Positions 47,532-57,359 of a stretch of DNA of 64,000 nucleotides are shown here, piece by piece. This DNA is from Bradyrhizobium sp. CCBAU 53338 (lineage in GTDB: Bacteria; Pseudomonadota; Alphaproteobacteria; Rhizobiales; Xanthobacteraceae). A program made the position numbers and the translations under genes. The DNA lies in contig NZ_CP030048.1 in the NCBI RefSeq assembly GCF_015291665.1, forward strand, positions 4,960,001 to 5,024,000. The letters run 5' to 3'. Numbering within the stretch: the stretch's first letter is position 1; every line of letters starts with the position of its first letter. The notes under the pieces are model-generated. The model worked only from the letters and a program-made list of their open reading frames with translations. It did not search any database and had not been told where the DNA came from.

Positions 47532-49322
47532 CTATTCCGCCGGCTGCAACACGCCGGGCCTGATGGCCCCGACCTCGTCGAGCGGCAGGTCCAGCACCTC
47601 CTCGAACTCGACGATGTTGTCGATCTCGGTGCCCATTGCGATGTTGGTGACGCGCTCGAGGATGAACTCGACCACCACAGGCACGCGGTGCTTCTTCATC
47701 AATTCGCGCGCGGTTGCGAACGCGGCCTGGGTGTCCTTCGGGTCGGTGACGCGGATCGCCTTGCAGCCGAGGCCTTCGGCGACCGCGACATGATCGACGC
47801 CATAGACGCCGATCTCAGGTGCGTTGATGTTCTCGAAGGAGAGCTGGACGTGATAGTCCATCTCGAAGCCGCGCTGGGCCTGCCGGATCAGGCCGAGATA
47901 GGAATTGTTCACGACCACGTGGATGTAGGGCAGATTGAACTGCGCCCCGACCGCGAGCTCCTCGATCAGGAACTGGAAGTCGTAATCGCCCGACAGCGCG
48001 ACGATCTCACGATCCGGACACGCCGCGCGCACACCGAGCGCCGCCGGCAGCGTCCAGCCGAGCGGTCCCGCCTGCCCGGCGTTGATCCAGTTGCGCGGCT
48101 TGTAGACGCCGAGGAACTGCGCACCCGCGATCTGCGACAGGCCGATCACCGTGACATAGGTGGTATCGCGGCCGAACGCCTTGTTCATCTCCTCGTAGAC
48201 GCGCTGCGGCTTAATTGGGACGTTGTCGAAATGGCTCTTGCGCAGCATGGTCTTCTTGCGATCGCGGCAGGCCGCGGGCCACGCCTGGCGCTCGCGGAGC
48301 CTGCCGGAACGTCGCCACTCCCTGGTGACGGAAACGAAGAGCTCGAGCGCGGCCTTGGCGTCCGAGACGATGCCGAGATCGGGATTGAACACACGCCCGA
48401 TCTGTGTCGGCTCGATGTCGACATGCACGAAGGTGCGGCCCTTGGTATAGGTCTCGACCGAGCCAGTGTGACGGTTGGCCCAGCGATTGCCGATGCCGAG
48501 CACGAAATCGGACTCCAGTAGCGTGGCATTGCCGTAGCGGTGGCTGGTTTGAAGTCCGACCATGCCGGCCATCAGCACGTGATCGTCGGGGATCGCGCCC
48601 CACCCCATCAGCGTCGGGACGACAGGCACGTTGGCGATCTCGGCGAATTCGACGAGAAGGTCGGAGGCATCGGCATTGATGATACCGCCGCCCGCAACGA
48701 TCAGCGGCCGCTCGGCGGCGTTGAGCATCTCCAGCGCCTTCTCGACCTGCTTGCGGGTCGCGGTCGGCTTGTAGACCGGCAGCGGCTCATAGGTCTCGTC
48801 GTCGAATTCGATCTCGGCAAGCTGCACGTCGAGCGGCATGTCGATCAGCACCGGCCCCGGCCGGCCCGAGCGCATCACGTGAAAGGCCTGGCTGAACACG
48901 CGCGGCACCAACGCGGGCTCGCGCACGGTCACCGCCCATTTGGTCACGGGCTTGGCGATCGACTCGATGTCGACGGCCTGGAAATCCTCCTTGTAGAGCC
49001 GCGCGCGCGGCGCCTGCCCGGTGATGCAGAGGATCGGAATGGAATCGGCGATCGCCGAATAGAGCCCGGTGATCATGTCGGTGCCGGCCGGCCCCGAGGT
49101 ACCGATGCAGACGCCGATATTGCCGGCCTTGGCCCTGGTGTAGCCCTCGGCCATATGGGAAGCGCCCTCGACATGGCGCGCAAGGATATGGCGGATCGAG
49201 CCGCGCTTCTGCAGTGCCGAGTAAAGCGGATTGATCGCCGCGCCGGGTACGCCGAAGGCGGTCGAGATGCCTTCCTTCTCCAGGATACGCACGGCTGCAT
49301 CGACGGCTCGCATCTTCGCCAT
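47532..49322 (-). CDS. gcl: Glyoxylate carboligase
   Basis: 596 residues. ThDP enzyme joining two glyoxylates to tartronate semialdehyde + CO2. The cofactor-activating Glu found in nearly all ThDP enzymes is replaced by Val in [13 protein letters not shown], a known and diagnostic trait of Gcl. ThDP motif [17 protein letters not shown] ... [13 protein letters not shown] 49322 ([14 protein letters not shown]) was chosen by homology; frame to 49385 is not conserved. First gene of gcl-hyi-glxR; a candidate operator lies at 49400-49427. Confidence 0.94.
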   Translation of the reverse strand: MAKMRAVDAAVRILEKEGISTAFGVPGAAINPLYSALQKRGSIRHILARHVEGASHMAEGYTRAKAGNIGVCIGTSGPAGTDMITGLYSAIADSIPILCITGQAPRARLYKEDFQAVDIESIAKPVTKWAVTVREPALVPRVFSQAFHVMRSGRPGPVLIDMPLDVQLAEIEFDDETYEPLPVYKPTATRKQVEKALEMLNAAERPLIVAGGGIINADASDLLVEFAEIANVPVVPTLMGWGAIPDDHVLMAGMVGLQTSHRYGNATLLESDFVLGIGNRWANRHTGSVETYTKGRTFVHVDIEPTQIGRVFNPDLGIVSDAKAALELFVSVTREWRRSGRLRERQAWPAACRDRKKTMLRKSHFDNVPIKPQRVYEEMNKAFGRDTTYVTVIGLSQIAGAQFLGVYKPRNWINAGQAGPLGWTLPAALGVRAACPDREIVALSGDYDFQFLIEELAVGAQFNLPYIHVVVNNSYLGLIRQAQRGFEMDYHVQLSFENINAPEIGVYGVDHVAVAEGLGCKAIRVTDPKDTQAAFATARELMKKHRVPVVVEFILERVTNIAMGTEIDNIVEFEEVLDLPLDEVGAIRPGVLQPAE

Positions 49323-49399
49323 ATCGGACCTCGCTTGGTTTAAGTCAGCGAGCGAGATCATCAGTCGCGAAAGATGCGATCTCAACGAAGCAGATTTTA

Positions 49400-49427
49400 T
49401 TTTCCACGATGCGGCAGCGGTGGAAAA
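49400..49427. promoter_or_regulatory. Candidate IclR-type operator upstream of gcl
   Basis: Perfect 8-bp inverted repeat TTTTCCAC / GTGGAAAA with a 12-bp spacer, 78-105 bp upstream of the gcl start. TGGAAA-type half-sites are typical for IclR-family regulators of glyoxylate genes (AllR, IclR), and an IclR-family gene lies at 51424-52263. Binding is inference. Confidence 0.5.
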
Positions 49428-49474
49428 ATTGCGGTGGTCTCAATCGCTTAGATCGAGAAAACCGTGAAAGCCGC

Positions 49475-51276
49475 TCACTCGAACAGCGGCGCCAGCTCCA
49501 TCTGCGGGACCAGCACAAGGCCCTTGTCGGTGATGCGAATTTCGGGAATGACCGATAGCGGAATCAAATTGAAGCCCATGTAAGGGATGGTGCAGCCGGC
49601 GCCGGCCCATTCCTTCTTCAGCACCTTGACCTCTTCGGCCACCTCCGTGACGCGCTTGTCAGAGAGCAGGCCCGCGATCGGCAGCGGCACCAGTGCCCTC
49701 ACCTTGTCGTCGGCGACGACACAGACAAGCCCTGCTGCTCATTGATGGCGGCGATTGCCACCTGCATGTCGCCCTCGTTGGTTCCGGCAACGATGATGTT
49801 ATGGCTGTCGTGGCCGACGCTGGAGGCGACCGCGCCGCGCTTGAGGCCAAAATCCTTGAGTAGGCCATAAGCGACGTTGCCGGCAGACTTGCCGTGGCGC
49901 TCGACCACCGTAACGAAGCACAGACCGTAGCGCGCGAACAGCGACGGCCAATCTTTTGCCGGCTCGATCGCTACTTTCTCATGGATCAGCGTAATACCGG
50001 GCAGCGCCGTCCTGATCGCATTGACGGTACAGGCCTTCACGGGCAGCTCCGGCGTCAGCTTCAGCTTCTCCGGGAGTTTGACGGTAGCATAGGCCGCCTT
50101 CGGATATTGATAGCGCTGCGATAGTGCCCGATCGAGACGCGGCGTGATCTTGCGATGCTCGACCACCAATTCGCCGCCATACCAGGTGCATTGCGGCTTG
50201 AGCTGGTCGTCCATCAGCACGAGATCGGCGCGGCGGCCGCCGCCGAGCCCGCCGATATCGCCCTCCATGCAGAAGCGCGTGGCGCCATGCAGCGAGCCCA
50301 TCGACCACGCCTGTTCGGGCGACATTCCCGCTTTCACTGCTTCGCGCACCACCCAGTCGAGACCGAACAGCAGGAGATCATCAGCATCGCGATCGTCGGT
50401 GCACACGGCAGTTCGCTTGTGCGAGGCCCCTAACTCGGTGATCGTCCGGATCGCCTGCGGCAGCGAGTGCCAGGGCGTGGTCGGCGGACCGCCACGCAGA
50501 AACACCCAGACGCCGGCGTCGAGCAGATCGTCAGCGATGTCACGGTCGATCGCCTCATGCGTGTCAGTGACGCCGCTCGCCGCATAGGCTGCGACGAATT
50601 CACGGCCATAGACATGACCGGAGACCGGGCGGCCGCGCTTCAAGGCCGCGGCAAGGATGGCATGACTGCGCTCGTCGCCCATCGTCACCGGGACGAAATC
50701 CATCTTCTCGCCAAGCGCGACGGCTTCAGGCCAGCGGTCGAACAAGCCTGCAATCTTGTCGGGCGTGAGATCACCGCCCGCAGTTTCCAGCTCCGCCGAC
50801 GTCGCCGGCACCGTGCTCGGCACCGTCAAGAAGATCGAGAGCGGCGCCTCGCGGGCGTCCTCCAGCATCGCCTCGACGCCAGCAACGTCCATGACGTTGC
50901 CAATCTCATGGCTGTCGCAGAAGATCGTGGTGGTGCCGTTCAGCAGTGCAGCCTCGGCGTAAGCGCACGCCGTCACCATCGAGGATTCGATGTGGATGTG
51001 CGGATCGACCAGCCCCGGCGCCACGATGCCGCCGGCGGCGTCATAAACCGAGACGTCGCTCCACGTCTTCTTCGCCGTGCCTGATGGTTTCACTGCGGCA
51101 ATGCGGCCGCCGGTGATCCAGACCTCCCGTCCCGGATGGATCCGCTCCGAATAGGTCGAAAGCGCCCGCGCGCCTGAGATGACGAGGTCGGGCATGATGC
51201 GCGCAGAGGCGACATCGGCGAGACGGCGCGTCATGGCGTGCAGCGGCGCGACGGCAAAACGGGTGAGCTTGGTCAT
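49475..51276 (-). pseudogene. ade: Adenine deaminase, frameshifted near its C-terminus
   Basis: The first 525-residue frame (51276 to 49699) holds the amidohydrolase core: [13 protein letters not shown] metal-binding His pair, [17 protein letters not shown] and [12 protein letters not shown]. It ends in an alien tail SVSSPTTR. The true C-terminus continues in another frame (49702 to 49475): [20 protein letters not shown] through ELAPLFE. The full span is 1802 nt; one extra base makes 601 codons (600 residues), the family's normal length. A missing base around 49724-49730 explains it. Hydrolyses adenine to hypoxanthine + ammonia. Sequencing error or recent mutation. Confidence 0.87.
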
Positions 51277-51423
51277 CGGAACCCTCGCGTGGCGTTACGG
51301 CCGAGTGATGGTTACGCTCTGCGCCAAAGCGGGCAAGCTCAAATATAGCAGCACGTCTGCTTACGCCTTAGGCGTCGAACCGCCCGCCGACCGTGCAGAT
51401 CTGCGCGAGTTCCGTATTCTGGC

Positions 51424-52263
51424 TCAATCCTGTTTCACCGCCGGCGTCACACCGCCGAGCGCCGCCGTGAGTTCCGCGGCCACATCCCGCACCACGCGGC
51501 CGACCTCGGGCAGCCGCTCGTCAGTGATGCGGCTGGTCATGCCTGATACCGAGATCGCCGCAAGCGGCTCTGCGAGCGCGTTGTAGACCACGGCGGCGAC
51601 GCAGCGCAGGCCCATCTGCGCCTCCTCGTCGTCAACGGCAAAACCCTGCTTTCGCACCGTCGCGAGCTCCTTGAAGAGATCGCTCGGCCGCACGATGGAT
51701 TTTGCGGTGAGCCTCGGCATCCCGTGATGGCGGATGACAGCGCCGACATCCTCGTCGGAATAGGTTGCGAGCACGGCCTTGCCGACGCCTGAGGTCACCA
51801 TTGCGACGCGGCCGCCGACCTTGGTCAGCGAGCGCATGATTTCCCGGCTCTCCATGCGGGTCAGCACGATGATGAACTCGTCGTCGACCACGGCGAGATT
51901 GGCGGTCTCACGCGTGAGATCACGCAACTTGCGCAAATAAGGAATGGCCTGCGCGGTAAAATTGCGCCGCCGCGCAAAGCTCGCGCCCACGGTAAAACTG
52001 CGTACGCCGACATGCCATTTGGATTCAGCGCGGTCGAATTGCACGAAGCGGCGGCTTTCCAGCGTCGCCAGCAGGCGGTGCACGGTGGAGGCCGACAGCC
52101 CGGTGCGGACAGCGAGATCGCTGAGGCGATAGCCTTCGTCGTCCTCGGCGAGGGTCTCCAGGATGGACAGCGCGCGGTCCACAGACTGCACGCCGCCGTC
52201 ACGATCGGCCTCCGATGCCGATCGTGTTTCGAGCGATTTGCGCCGGATCACGTTCTTGCCCAT
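51424..52263 (-). CDS. IclR-family transcriptional regulator
   Basis: 279 residues. Winged helix VDRALSILETLAEDDEGYRLSDLAVRTGLSASTVHRLL (shown in part), then the effector domain with TSGVGKAVLATY and VDDEEAQMGLRCVAAVV, ending GGVTPAVKQD. ATG 52263 is set by homology. Lies between the adenine deaminase gene and the acyl-CoA synthetase gene on the same strand; probable regulator of glyoxylate genes such as gcl. Ligand probably glyoxylate or a related C2 acid (inference). Confidence 0.87.
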   Translation of the reverse strand: MGKNVIRRKSLETRSASEADRDGGVQSVDRALSILETLAEDDEGYRLSDLAVRTGLSASTVHRLLATLESRRFVQFDRAESKWHVGVRSFTVGASFARRRNFTAQAIPYLRKLRDLTRETANLAVVDDEFIIVLTRMESREIMRSLTKVGGRVAMVTSGVGKAVLATYSDEDVGAVIRHHGMPRLTAKSIVRPSDLFKELATVRKQGFAVDDEEAQMGLRCVAAVVYNALAEPLAAISVSGMTSRITDERLPEVGRVVRDVAAELTAALGGVTPAVKQD

Positions 52264-52280
52264 CGCGACCTGACCGTTCC

Positions 52281-52308
52281 CACCTCTCCCCGCAGACGGG
52301 GAGAGGTG
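52281..52308. repeat. Short palindromic repeat
   Basis: Perfect 12-bp inverted repeat CACCTCTCCCCG / CGGGGAGAGGTG with a 4-base loop, in the 58-bp gap between the acyl-CoA synthetase stop and the IclR start. Nearly the same as the one at 13119-13146. Confidence 0.7.
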
Positions 52309-52321
52309 AAAGTTTTGCGTC

Positions 52322-54451
52322 TCAGAGCAGGCCCGCGCCGCGAGCCCACTTGTACTTGGCGCCGAGCACCTCGACCGGAAGTTCGGTCGAGTAAGCATAG
52401 GCTGGGATGCCGTTCTGGTAGAGATATTCGGCAGCTTCCTCGACTTCGACGTCGCCGGCGAGCGAAGCCACGATCGGCTTCACGAAGCCCTTGGCCTCCA
52501 TCTCCTTCTTCACCTCGACCATGTTGCGGGCGAACACCATCGGCGGCGTGACGATGGTGTGCCAGTAGCCGAGGATCAGGGAGTGGATGCGCTCATCCGA
52601 CAGACCCAGCTTCACAGTGTTGACGTAGGTGATCGGCGGCTCGCCGCCGGTGATATCCACAGGATTTCCGGCCGCACCGAACGGCGGGATAAACTTGCGG
52701 AAGGCAGCGTCGAGATCCGGCGGCATCGACATCAGCGACAGGCCGTTGTCGACGCAGGAGTCCGACAGCAGCACACCCGAGCCGCCGGCACCAGTGATGA
52801 TCAGCACGTTCTCACCCTTCGGCGTCGGCAGCACCGGCACACCACGGGCGAATTCGAGCAGCTGACGCAAGCTGCGGGCACGAATCACGCCGGACTGCGC
52901 CAGGACGTCCTCGTAGATCTTGTCGTTACCGGCGAGCGCGCCGGTGTGCGACGAGGCCGCCTTGGCGCCGGCCGAAGTGCGGCCGGCCTTGAGCACGACG
53001 ACCGGCTTCTTCTTGGAGACGCGCTTGGCGGCCTCCGCGAAGGCGCGGCCATCCTTGAGGTCTTCGCAGTGCTGCGCGATCAGGTTCGTGTTCGGATCCT
53101 GCTCGAAGAAGGCGAGCAGATCGTCCTCGTCGATGTCGGACTTGTTGCCGAGGCCGACGATCGCCGACACGCCCATCTTGGCCGAGCGCGAGAAGCCGAT
53201 GATCGCCATGCCGATGCCGCCCGACTGCGACGACAGCGCCGCGTGGCCCTTTACGTCGTAGGCGGTGCAGAAGGTCGCGCAGAGATTGGCGGGCGTATAG
53301 TAGAAGCCGTAGATGTTCGGCCCCATCAGGCGAATGTCGTACTTCTTGCCGACCTCGACGATCTCGGCCTGGAGTTCCGGCGCGCCCGCCTCCGCAAAGC
53401 CCGATGGAATCAGCACCGCACCCGGGATCTTCTTCTCACCGCATTCGGTCAGCGCTGCGGCCACGAACTTCGCGGGGATCGCGAACACCGCGGTGTCGAT
53501 CACGCCGGGAACGTCCTTGACGCTCTTGTAGGCCTTGTAACCGAGGATTTCGGCCGCCTTCGGGTGGATCGGATAGATCTCGCCCTTGTAGCCGCCGTTG
53601 ATCAGGTTCTTCATCACGGAGTTGCCGATCTTGCCGTCCTCGGCGGAGGCGCCGACCACGGCGACCGCCTTCGGCTGCATGATGCGGCTCATCGCCGCAA
53701 CGATCTCTTCGGTCGGGCGCGGCTTCGGCTTCGGCTTGTAGGCGAAGTCGACGACGATGCGGACGTCGGCGGCAATCGCGTCCTTGGCGGTGGCGAAGAC
53801 AGGGTTGAGGTCGAGCTCGACGATCTCAGGGAAATCGGTGACGAGCTGCGAGACCTTGACGATGACGTCGGCGAGCGCCGTGCGGTTCACCGGCTCGCCG
53901 CCGCGCACGCCCTTCAAGATCTCGTGTGCCTGGATGCCGTCGAGCATCGAGAGCGCGTCTTCCTTGGTCGCGGGTGCGAGGCGGAAGGTGATGTCCTTCA
54001 GCACTTCGACCAGCACGCCGCCGAGGCCGAAGGCGACCAGCTTGCCGAACGAGCCGTCGGTGATCGAGCCGACGATGACTTCGGTGCCGCCGGCCAGCAT
54101 CTGCTGTACCTGGATGCCTTCGATCTTGGCATCAGCCTTGTACTTCTTGGCGTTGCCGAGAATGGTCTCGTAGGCTTTCTCGGCATCTTGGGCCGTCTTG
54201 ACGCCGACGATGACGCCGCCGGCCTCGGTCTTGTGGAGGATGTCCGGCGAGACGATCTTCATCACGACAGGGAAGCCCATCGACGAGGCCATCTTGCCGG
54301 CCTCGCCGGCCGACTTCGCCACGCCCTCTTTCGGCACCGGAATGCCGTATGCGTCGCAAACCACCTTGCCTTCCGGCGCGGTCAGGCTGGTACGGTTGTC
54401 GGCCTTGACCTGGTCAAGGACCTTGCGGACGACGTCTTTGGAATTGGACAT
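52322..54451 (-). CDS. ADP-forming acyl-CoA synthetase (acetate-CoA ligase family)
   Basis: 709 residues, single-chain NDP-forming acyl-CoA ligase with the order ATP-grasp (about 1-235), CoA-binding Rossmann (about 255-380, AVVGASAEDGKIGNSVMKN), ligase domains with the phospho-His in ASSHTGALAGND. Reversible acyl-CoA + ADP + Pi reaction. Divergent from gntR-oxc-frc and sharing their operator region, so probably part of oxalate metabolism: it could charge an acid with CoA to prime the formyl-CoA transferase cycle, or recover ATP from an acyl-CoA. Substrate unproven. Confidence 0.83.
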   Translation of the reverse strand: MSNSKDVVRKVLDQVKADNRTSLTAPEGKVVCDAYGIPVPKEGVAKSAGEAGKMASSMGFPVVMKIVSPDILHKTEAGGVIVGVKTAQDAEKAYETILGNAKKYKADAKIEGIQVQQMLAGGTEVIVGSITDGSFGKLVAFGLGGVLVEVLKDITFRLAPATKEDALSMLDGIQAHEILKGVRGGEPVNRTALADVIVKVSQLVTDFPEIVELDLNPVFATAKDAIAADVRIVVDFAYKPKPKPRPTEEIVAAMSRIMQPKAVAVVGASAEDGKIGNSVMKNLINGGYKGEIYPIHPKAAEILGYKAYKSVKDVPGVIDTAVFAIPAKFVAAALTECGEKKIPGAVLIPSGFAEAGAPELQAEIVEVGKKYDIRLMGPNIYGFYYTPANLCATFCTAYDVKGHAALSSQSGGIGMAIIGFSRSAKMGVSAIVGLGNKSDIDEDDLLAFFEQDPNTNLIAQHCEDLKDGRAFAEAAKRVSKKKPVVVLKAGRTSAGAKAASSHTGALAGNDKIYEDVLAQSGVIRARSLRQLLEFARGVPVLPTPKGENVLIITGAGGSGVLLSDSCVDNGLSLMSMPPDLDAAFRKFIPPFGAAGNPVDITGGEPPITYVNTVKLGLSDERIHSLILGYWHTIVTPPMVFARNMVEVKKEMEAKGFVKPIVASLAGDVEVEEAAEYLYQNGIPAYAYSTELPVEVLGAKYKWARGAGLL

Positions 54452-54605
54452 GAGCTTCTCCCTTGACCTTCAGTTCTTGCTTTGCAAAGCGCGCGTGATG
54501 CGGCTGCCGTGATACTTGCCATCGCCGCGCTCTGTTCCACCTAGCGGAACGGAGCGGCGAAAGGCCTTGATTACTCCGCCAGCTTGGATCAAAAATGGCT
54601 AGCGA

Positions 54606-54622
54606 TGGCATTTGGTATGCCA
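54606..54622. promoter_or_regulatory. Operator 1 in the oxc divergent promoter region
   Basis: TGGCAT-TTGGT-ATGCCA: perfect 6-bp arms. A leftward TTGACA lies at 54638-54633, so the site covers the expected -10 region of a promoter reading toward the acyl-CoA synthetase gene. Confidence 0.7.
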
Positions 54623-54677
54623 GAAGCCAACTTGTCAAGCCAGAGCACCACCAAGAACGCCGCAAAAAATAGGCAGC

Positions 54678-54703
54678 TTGACATTCTGGCATGTGGTATG
54701 CCA
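54678..54703. promoter_or_regulatory. Rightward -35 and operator 2 before gntR-oxc-frc
   Basis: TTGACA at 54678-54683 followed 3 bp later by TGGCAT-GTGGT-ATGCCA (54687-54703), the same operator as at 54606-54622 except for one spacer base, 81 bp away centre to centre. 57 bp before the gntR start. Likely bound by the GntR protein encoded next. Confidence 0.72.
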
Positions 54704-54759
54704 AAAACTTTCCGGTAAATATTCCTGTAAAAGACGACTCCCACAGGAGGAGAATCGTC

Positions 54760-55491
54760 GTGTCACTGCGGAAACCAACCAAGGCGTTGCCGAATATGGC
54801 CGAGGCAGACATCGCAATCGTTCGTATTGCCCCGGAGAGCAGCTTCAAGAACAAGGCGTATGACGCCTTGAAGGAAGCCATCCTCAGGATGGACATCTAC
54901 TCGACGCCCGAGCCCGTGATGCTGGACGAGCGCGCATTGTCCGAGCGCCTGGGTGTCAGCCGCACGCCGATCCGTGAAGCCATCGCGATGCTCGAGCAGG
55001 ACGGTTTCGTGAAGACCGTGCCGCGCCGCGGCATCATGGTGGTGCGGCGGACCAAGAGCGAGATCGTCGACATGATCCGCGCCTGGGCGGCGCTGGAGAG
55101 CATGGCCGCCCGCCTCATCACCACCACCGCGCGCAAGAAGGACATCACGGCGCTCCGCGACTACTTCAAGGATTTCGGCAAGGACCGCCTGCCCGAGGAT
55201 CACGTCGAGGAATATTCGCGCGCCAACATCGCCTTCCACCAGGCGCTGATCTCGCTGTCGGAATCCCCTGTCCTCGTCGATCTCACCAACGATCTCTTGC
55301 TGCACGTGCGCGGTTATCGCCAGCTGACGATCGGCCGCAAGGACCGCACCGCGACGTCCCTGCCCGAGCATCTCGCCATGATCGAAGCGCTTGAGGCGCG
55401 CGATACCGAGCTCGCCGAGAAGCGCGCCCGCGACCACACCCTTGGCCTTGCCGCTTACGTCGAGGCGCACGGCCAGGAACTGTTCACGTAA
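54760..55491 (+). CDS. GntR/FadR-family regulator of oxalate genes
   Basis: 243 residues. The start is the GTG at 54760, with AGGAGGAG 7 bp upstream; the frame to 54691 would overlap operator 2. Winged helix with [19 protein letters not shown], then an FCD ligand domain ([35 protein letters not shown] carrying His ligands). First gene before oxc and frc (73 bp). Expected to sense oxalate or an oxalate-derived acid and act through the two operators upstream. That is inference. Confidence 0.87.
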   Translation: MSLRKPTKALPNMAEADIAIVRIAPESSFKNKAYDALKEAILRMDIYSTPEPVMLDERALSERLGVSRTPIREAIAMLEQDGFVKTVPRRGIMVVRRTKSEIVDMIRAWAALESMAARLITTTARKKDITALRDYFKDFGKDRLPEDHVEEYSRANIAFHQALISLSESPVLVDLTNDLLLHVRGYRQLTIGRKDRTATSLPEHLAMIEALEARDTELAEKRARDHTLGLAAYVEAHGQELFT

Positions 55492-55564
55492 CTGTTCACC
55501 TCGCAACATTCACCAGAAGGGCGAACCATTCGCCCCGTACCTTGAGACCAGGGAGACAAGGCCC

Positions 55565-57298
55565 ATGCTGAACACCGCGACCAAGTCCGAAGCACCGGGC
55601 ACCGAGCAGGAACTGACGGATGGCTTCCATCTCGTCATCGACGCGCTCAAGCTGAACGGCATCAACACCATCTATAATGTGCCGGGCATCCCGATCACGG
55701 ATTTGGGCCGCATGGCGCAGGCTGCCGGCATTCGCGTGATCTCCTTCCGCCACGAGCAGAACGCCGGCTACGCCGCGGGCATCGCCGGCTATCTCACCAA
55801 GAAGCCCGGTGTCTGCCTCACGGTGTCCGCGCCCGGCTTCCTCAACGGTCTCACCGCGCTCGCCCACGCCACCACCAATTGCTACCCGATGATTCTGGTC
55901 TCGGGCTCCTCCGAGCGCGAGATCGTCGACCTCCAGCAGGGCGACTACGAGGAAATGGACCAGCTCGCGATCGCAAAGCCGCTGTGCAAGGCGGCCTATC
56001 GCGTGCTGCACGCCCAGGACATCGGCATCGGTTTCGCCCGCGCCATCCGCGCCGCGGTCTCGGGCCGTCCGGGCGGCGTCTATCTCGACCTGCCGGCAAA
56101 GCTGTTCGGCCAGGTGATGAACGCGGACGCAGGCCAGAAGTCGCTGGTCAAGGTGATCGATGCTGCCCCCGCGCAGATCCCCTCGCCCGCTTCGGTCAAG
56201 CGCGCGCTCGACGTGCTCAAGAACGCGAAGCGTCCGCTCATCATCCTCGGCAAGGGCGCGGCCTACGCGCAGGCCGATGAGGAGATCAAGAACTTCGTCG
56301 AGAAGAGCGGCGTGCCGTTCCTCCCGATGAGCATGGCCAAGGGCCTGCTGCCCGACTCGCATCCGCAATGCGCAGGTGCTGCGCGTTCGACGGTGCTGAA
56401 GGACTCCGACGTCGTCATGCTGATCGGCGCGCGGCTCAACTGGCTGCTCTCGCACGGCAAGGGCAAGAGCTGGGGCGAATCCCCGAAGAAGTTCATCCAG
56501 GTCGACATCGAACCGCGTGAGATGGACTCCAACGTCGAGATCGTCGCGCCCGTCGTGGGCGACATCGGCTCGGTGGTCTCCGCCTTCAACCAGGCGATGG
56601 GAACGGGCTGGACCGCTCCGCCCGCCGAATGGACCAAGGCCATCGTGACCAAGCGCGACGAGAACGTCGCCAAGATGGCGCCGAAGCTCATGAACAACAA
56701 GTCGCCGATGGATTATCACGGCGCGCTCGGCGTCCTGAAGAACGTGATCAAGGATCACCCCGAGGCGATCCTCGTCAACGAAGGCGCCAACACGCTCGAC
56801 CTCGCCCGCGGCGTCATCGACATGTACAAGCCCCGCAAGCGTCTCGACGTCGGCACCTGGGGCGTGATGGGCATCGGCATGGGCCAGGCGATCGCAGCTG
56901 CGCTCGAGACCGGCCACCCCGTGCTCGCGGTTGAAGGCGACTCGGCCTTCGGCTTCTCCGGCATGGAGGTCGAGACCATCTGCCGCTACAACCTTCCGAT
57001 CTGCGTCGTCATCTTCAACAATGACGGCATCTATCGCGGCACCGACGTCAACGGCGCCAACGACGATCCGGCGACGACCGTGTTCGTCAAGGGCGCTCGC
57101 TACGACAAGATGATGGAAGCCTTCGGCGGCGTCGGCGTGAATGCGACCTCGCCGGACGAGCTCAAGCGCGCCGTCGTCGAGGCGATGGCCTCGCGCAAGC
57201 CGACGCTGATCAACGCGGTGATCGATCCGGCCGCAGGCTCGGAGAGCGGCCGCATCGGCAACCTCAATCCGCAGAGCGTTCTGCAGAAGAAGAAGTAA
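55565..57298 (+). CDS. oxc: Oxalyl-CoA decarboxylase
   Basis: 577 residues. ThDP enzyme converting oxalyl-CoA to formyl-CoA + CO2. Activating Glu in [28 protein letters not shown] near the start, ThDP motif [19 protein letters not shown] ... NNDGIYRG, and the Arg/Ser-rich C-terminal lid region before [11 protein letters not shown] 55565 has AGGGAGA upstream; frame to 55391 is a read-through of the gntR gene. Works with frc, 61 bp downstream. Confidence 0.95.
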   Translation: MLNTATKSEAPGTEQELTDGFHLVIDALKLNGINTIYNVPGIPITDLGRMAQAAGIRVISFRHEQNAGYAAGIAGYLTKKPGVCLTVSAPGFLNGLTALAHATTNCYPMILVSGSSEREIVDLQQGDYEEMDQLAIAKPLCKAAYRVLHAQDIGIGFARAIRAAVSGRPGGVYLDLPAKLFGQVMNADAGQKSLVKVIDAAPAQIPSPASVKRALDVLKNAKRPLIILGKGAAYAQADEEIKNFVEKSGVPFLPMSMAKGLLPDSHPQCAGAARSTVLKDSDVVMLIGARLNWLLSHGKGKSWGESPKKFIQVDIEPREMDSNVEIVAPVVGDIGSVVSAFNQAMGTGWTAPPAEWTKAIVTKRDENVAKMAPKLMNNKSPMDYHGALGVLKNVIKDHPEAILVNEGANTLDLARGVIDMYKPRKRLDVGTWGVMGIGMGQAIAAALETGHPVLAVEGDSAFGFSGMEVETICRYNLPICVVIFNNDGIYRGTDVNGANDDPATTVFVKGARYDKMMEAFGGVGVNATSPDELKRAVVEAMASRKPTLINAVIDPAAGSESGRIGNLNPQSVLQKKK

Positions 57299-57359
57299 GT
57301 CCCCCTTCAACCTTTAATCCCTGCGGTTGGCGGGGGCAGACAGAGTACGGAGCAACACC

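Noticed and set aside
52559..57310. Long antisense frames over the acyl-CoA synthetase and oxc genes
   Set aside because: Both lie opposite genes with clear catalytic motifs; their sequences are low-complexity Asp/Arg/His/Val-rich.
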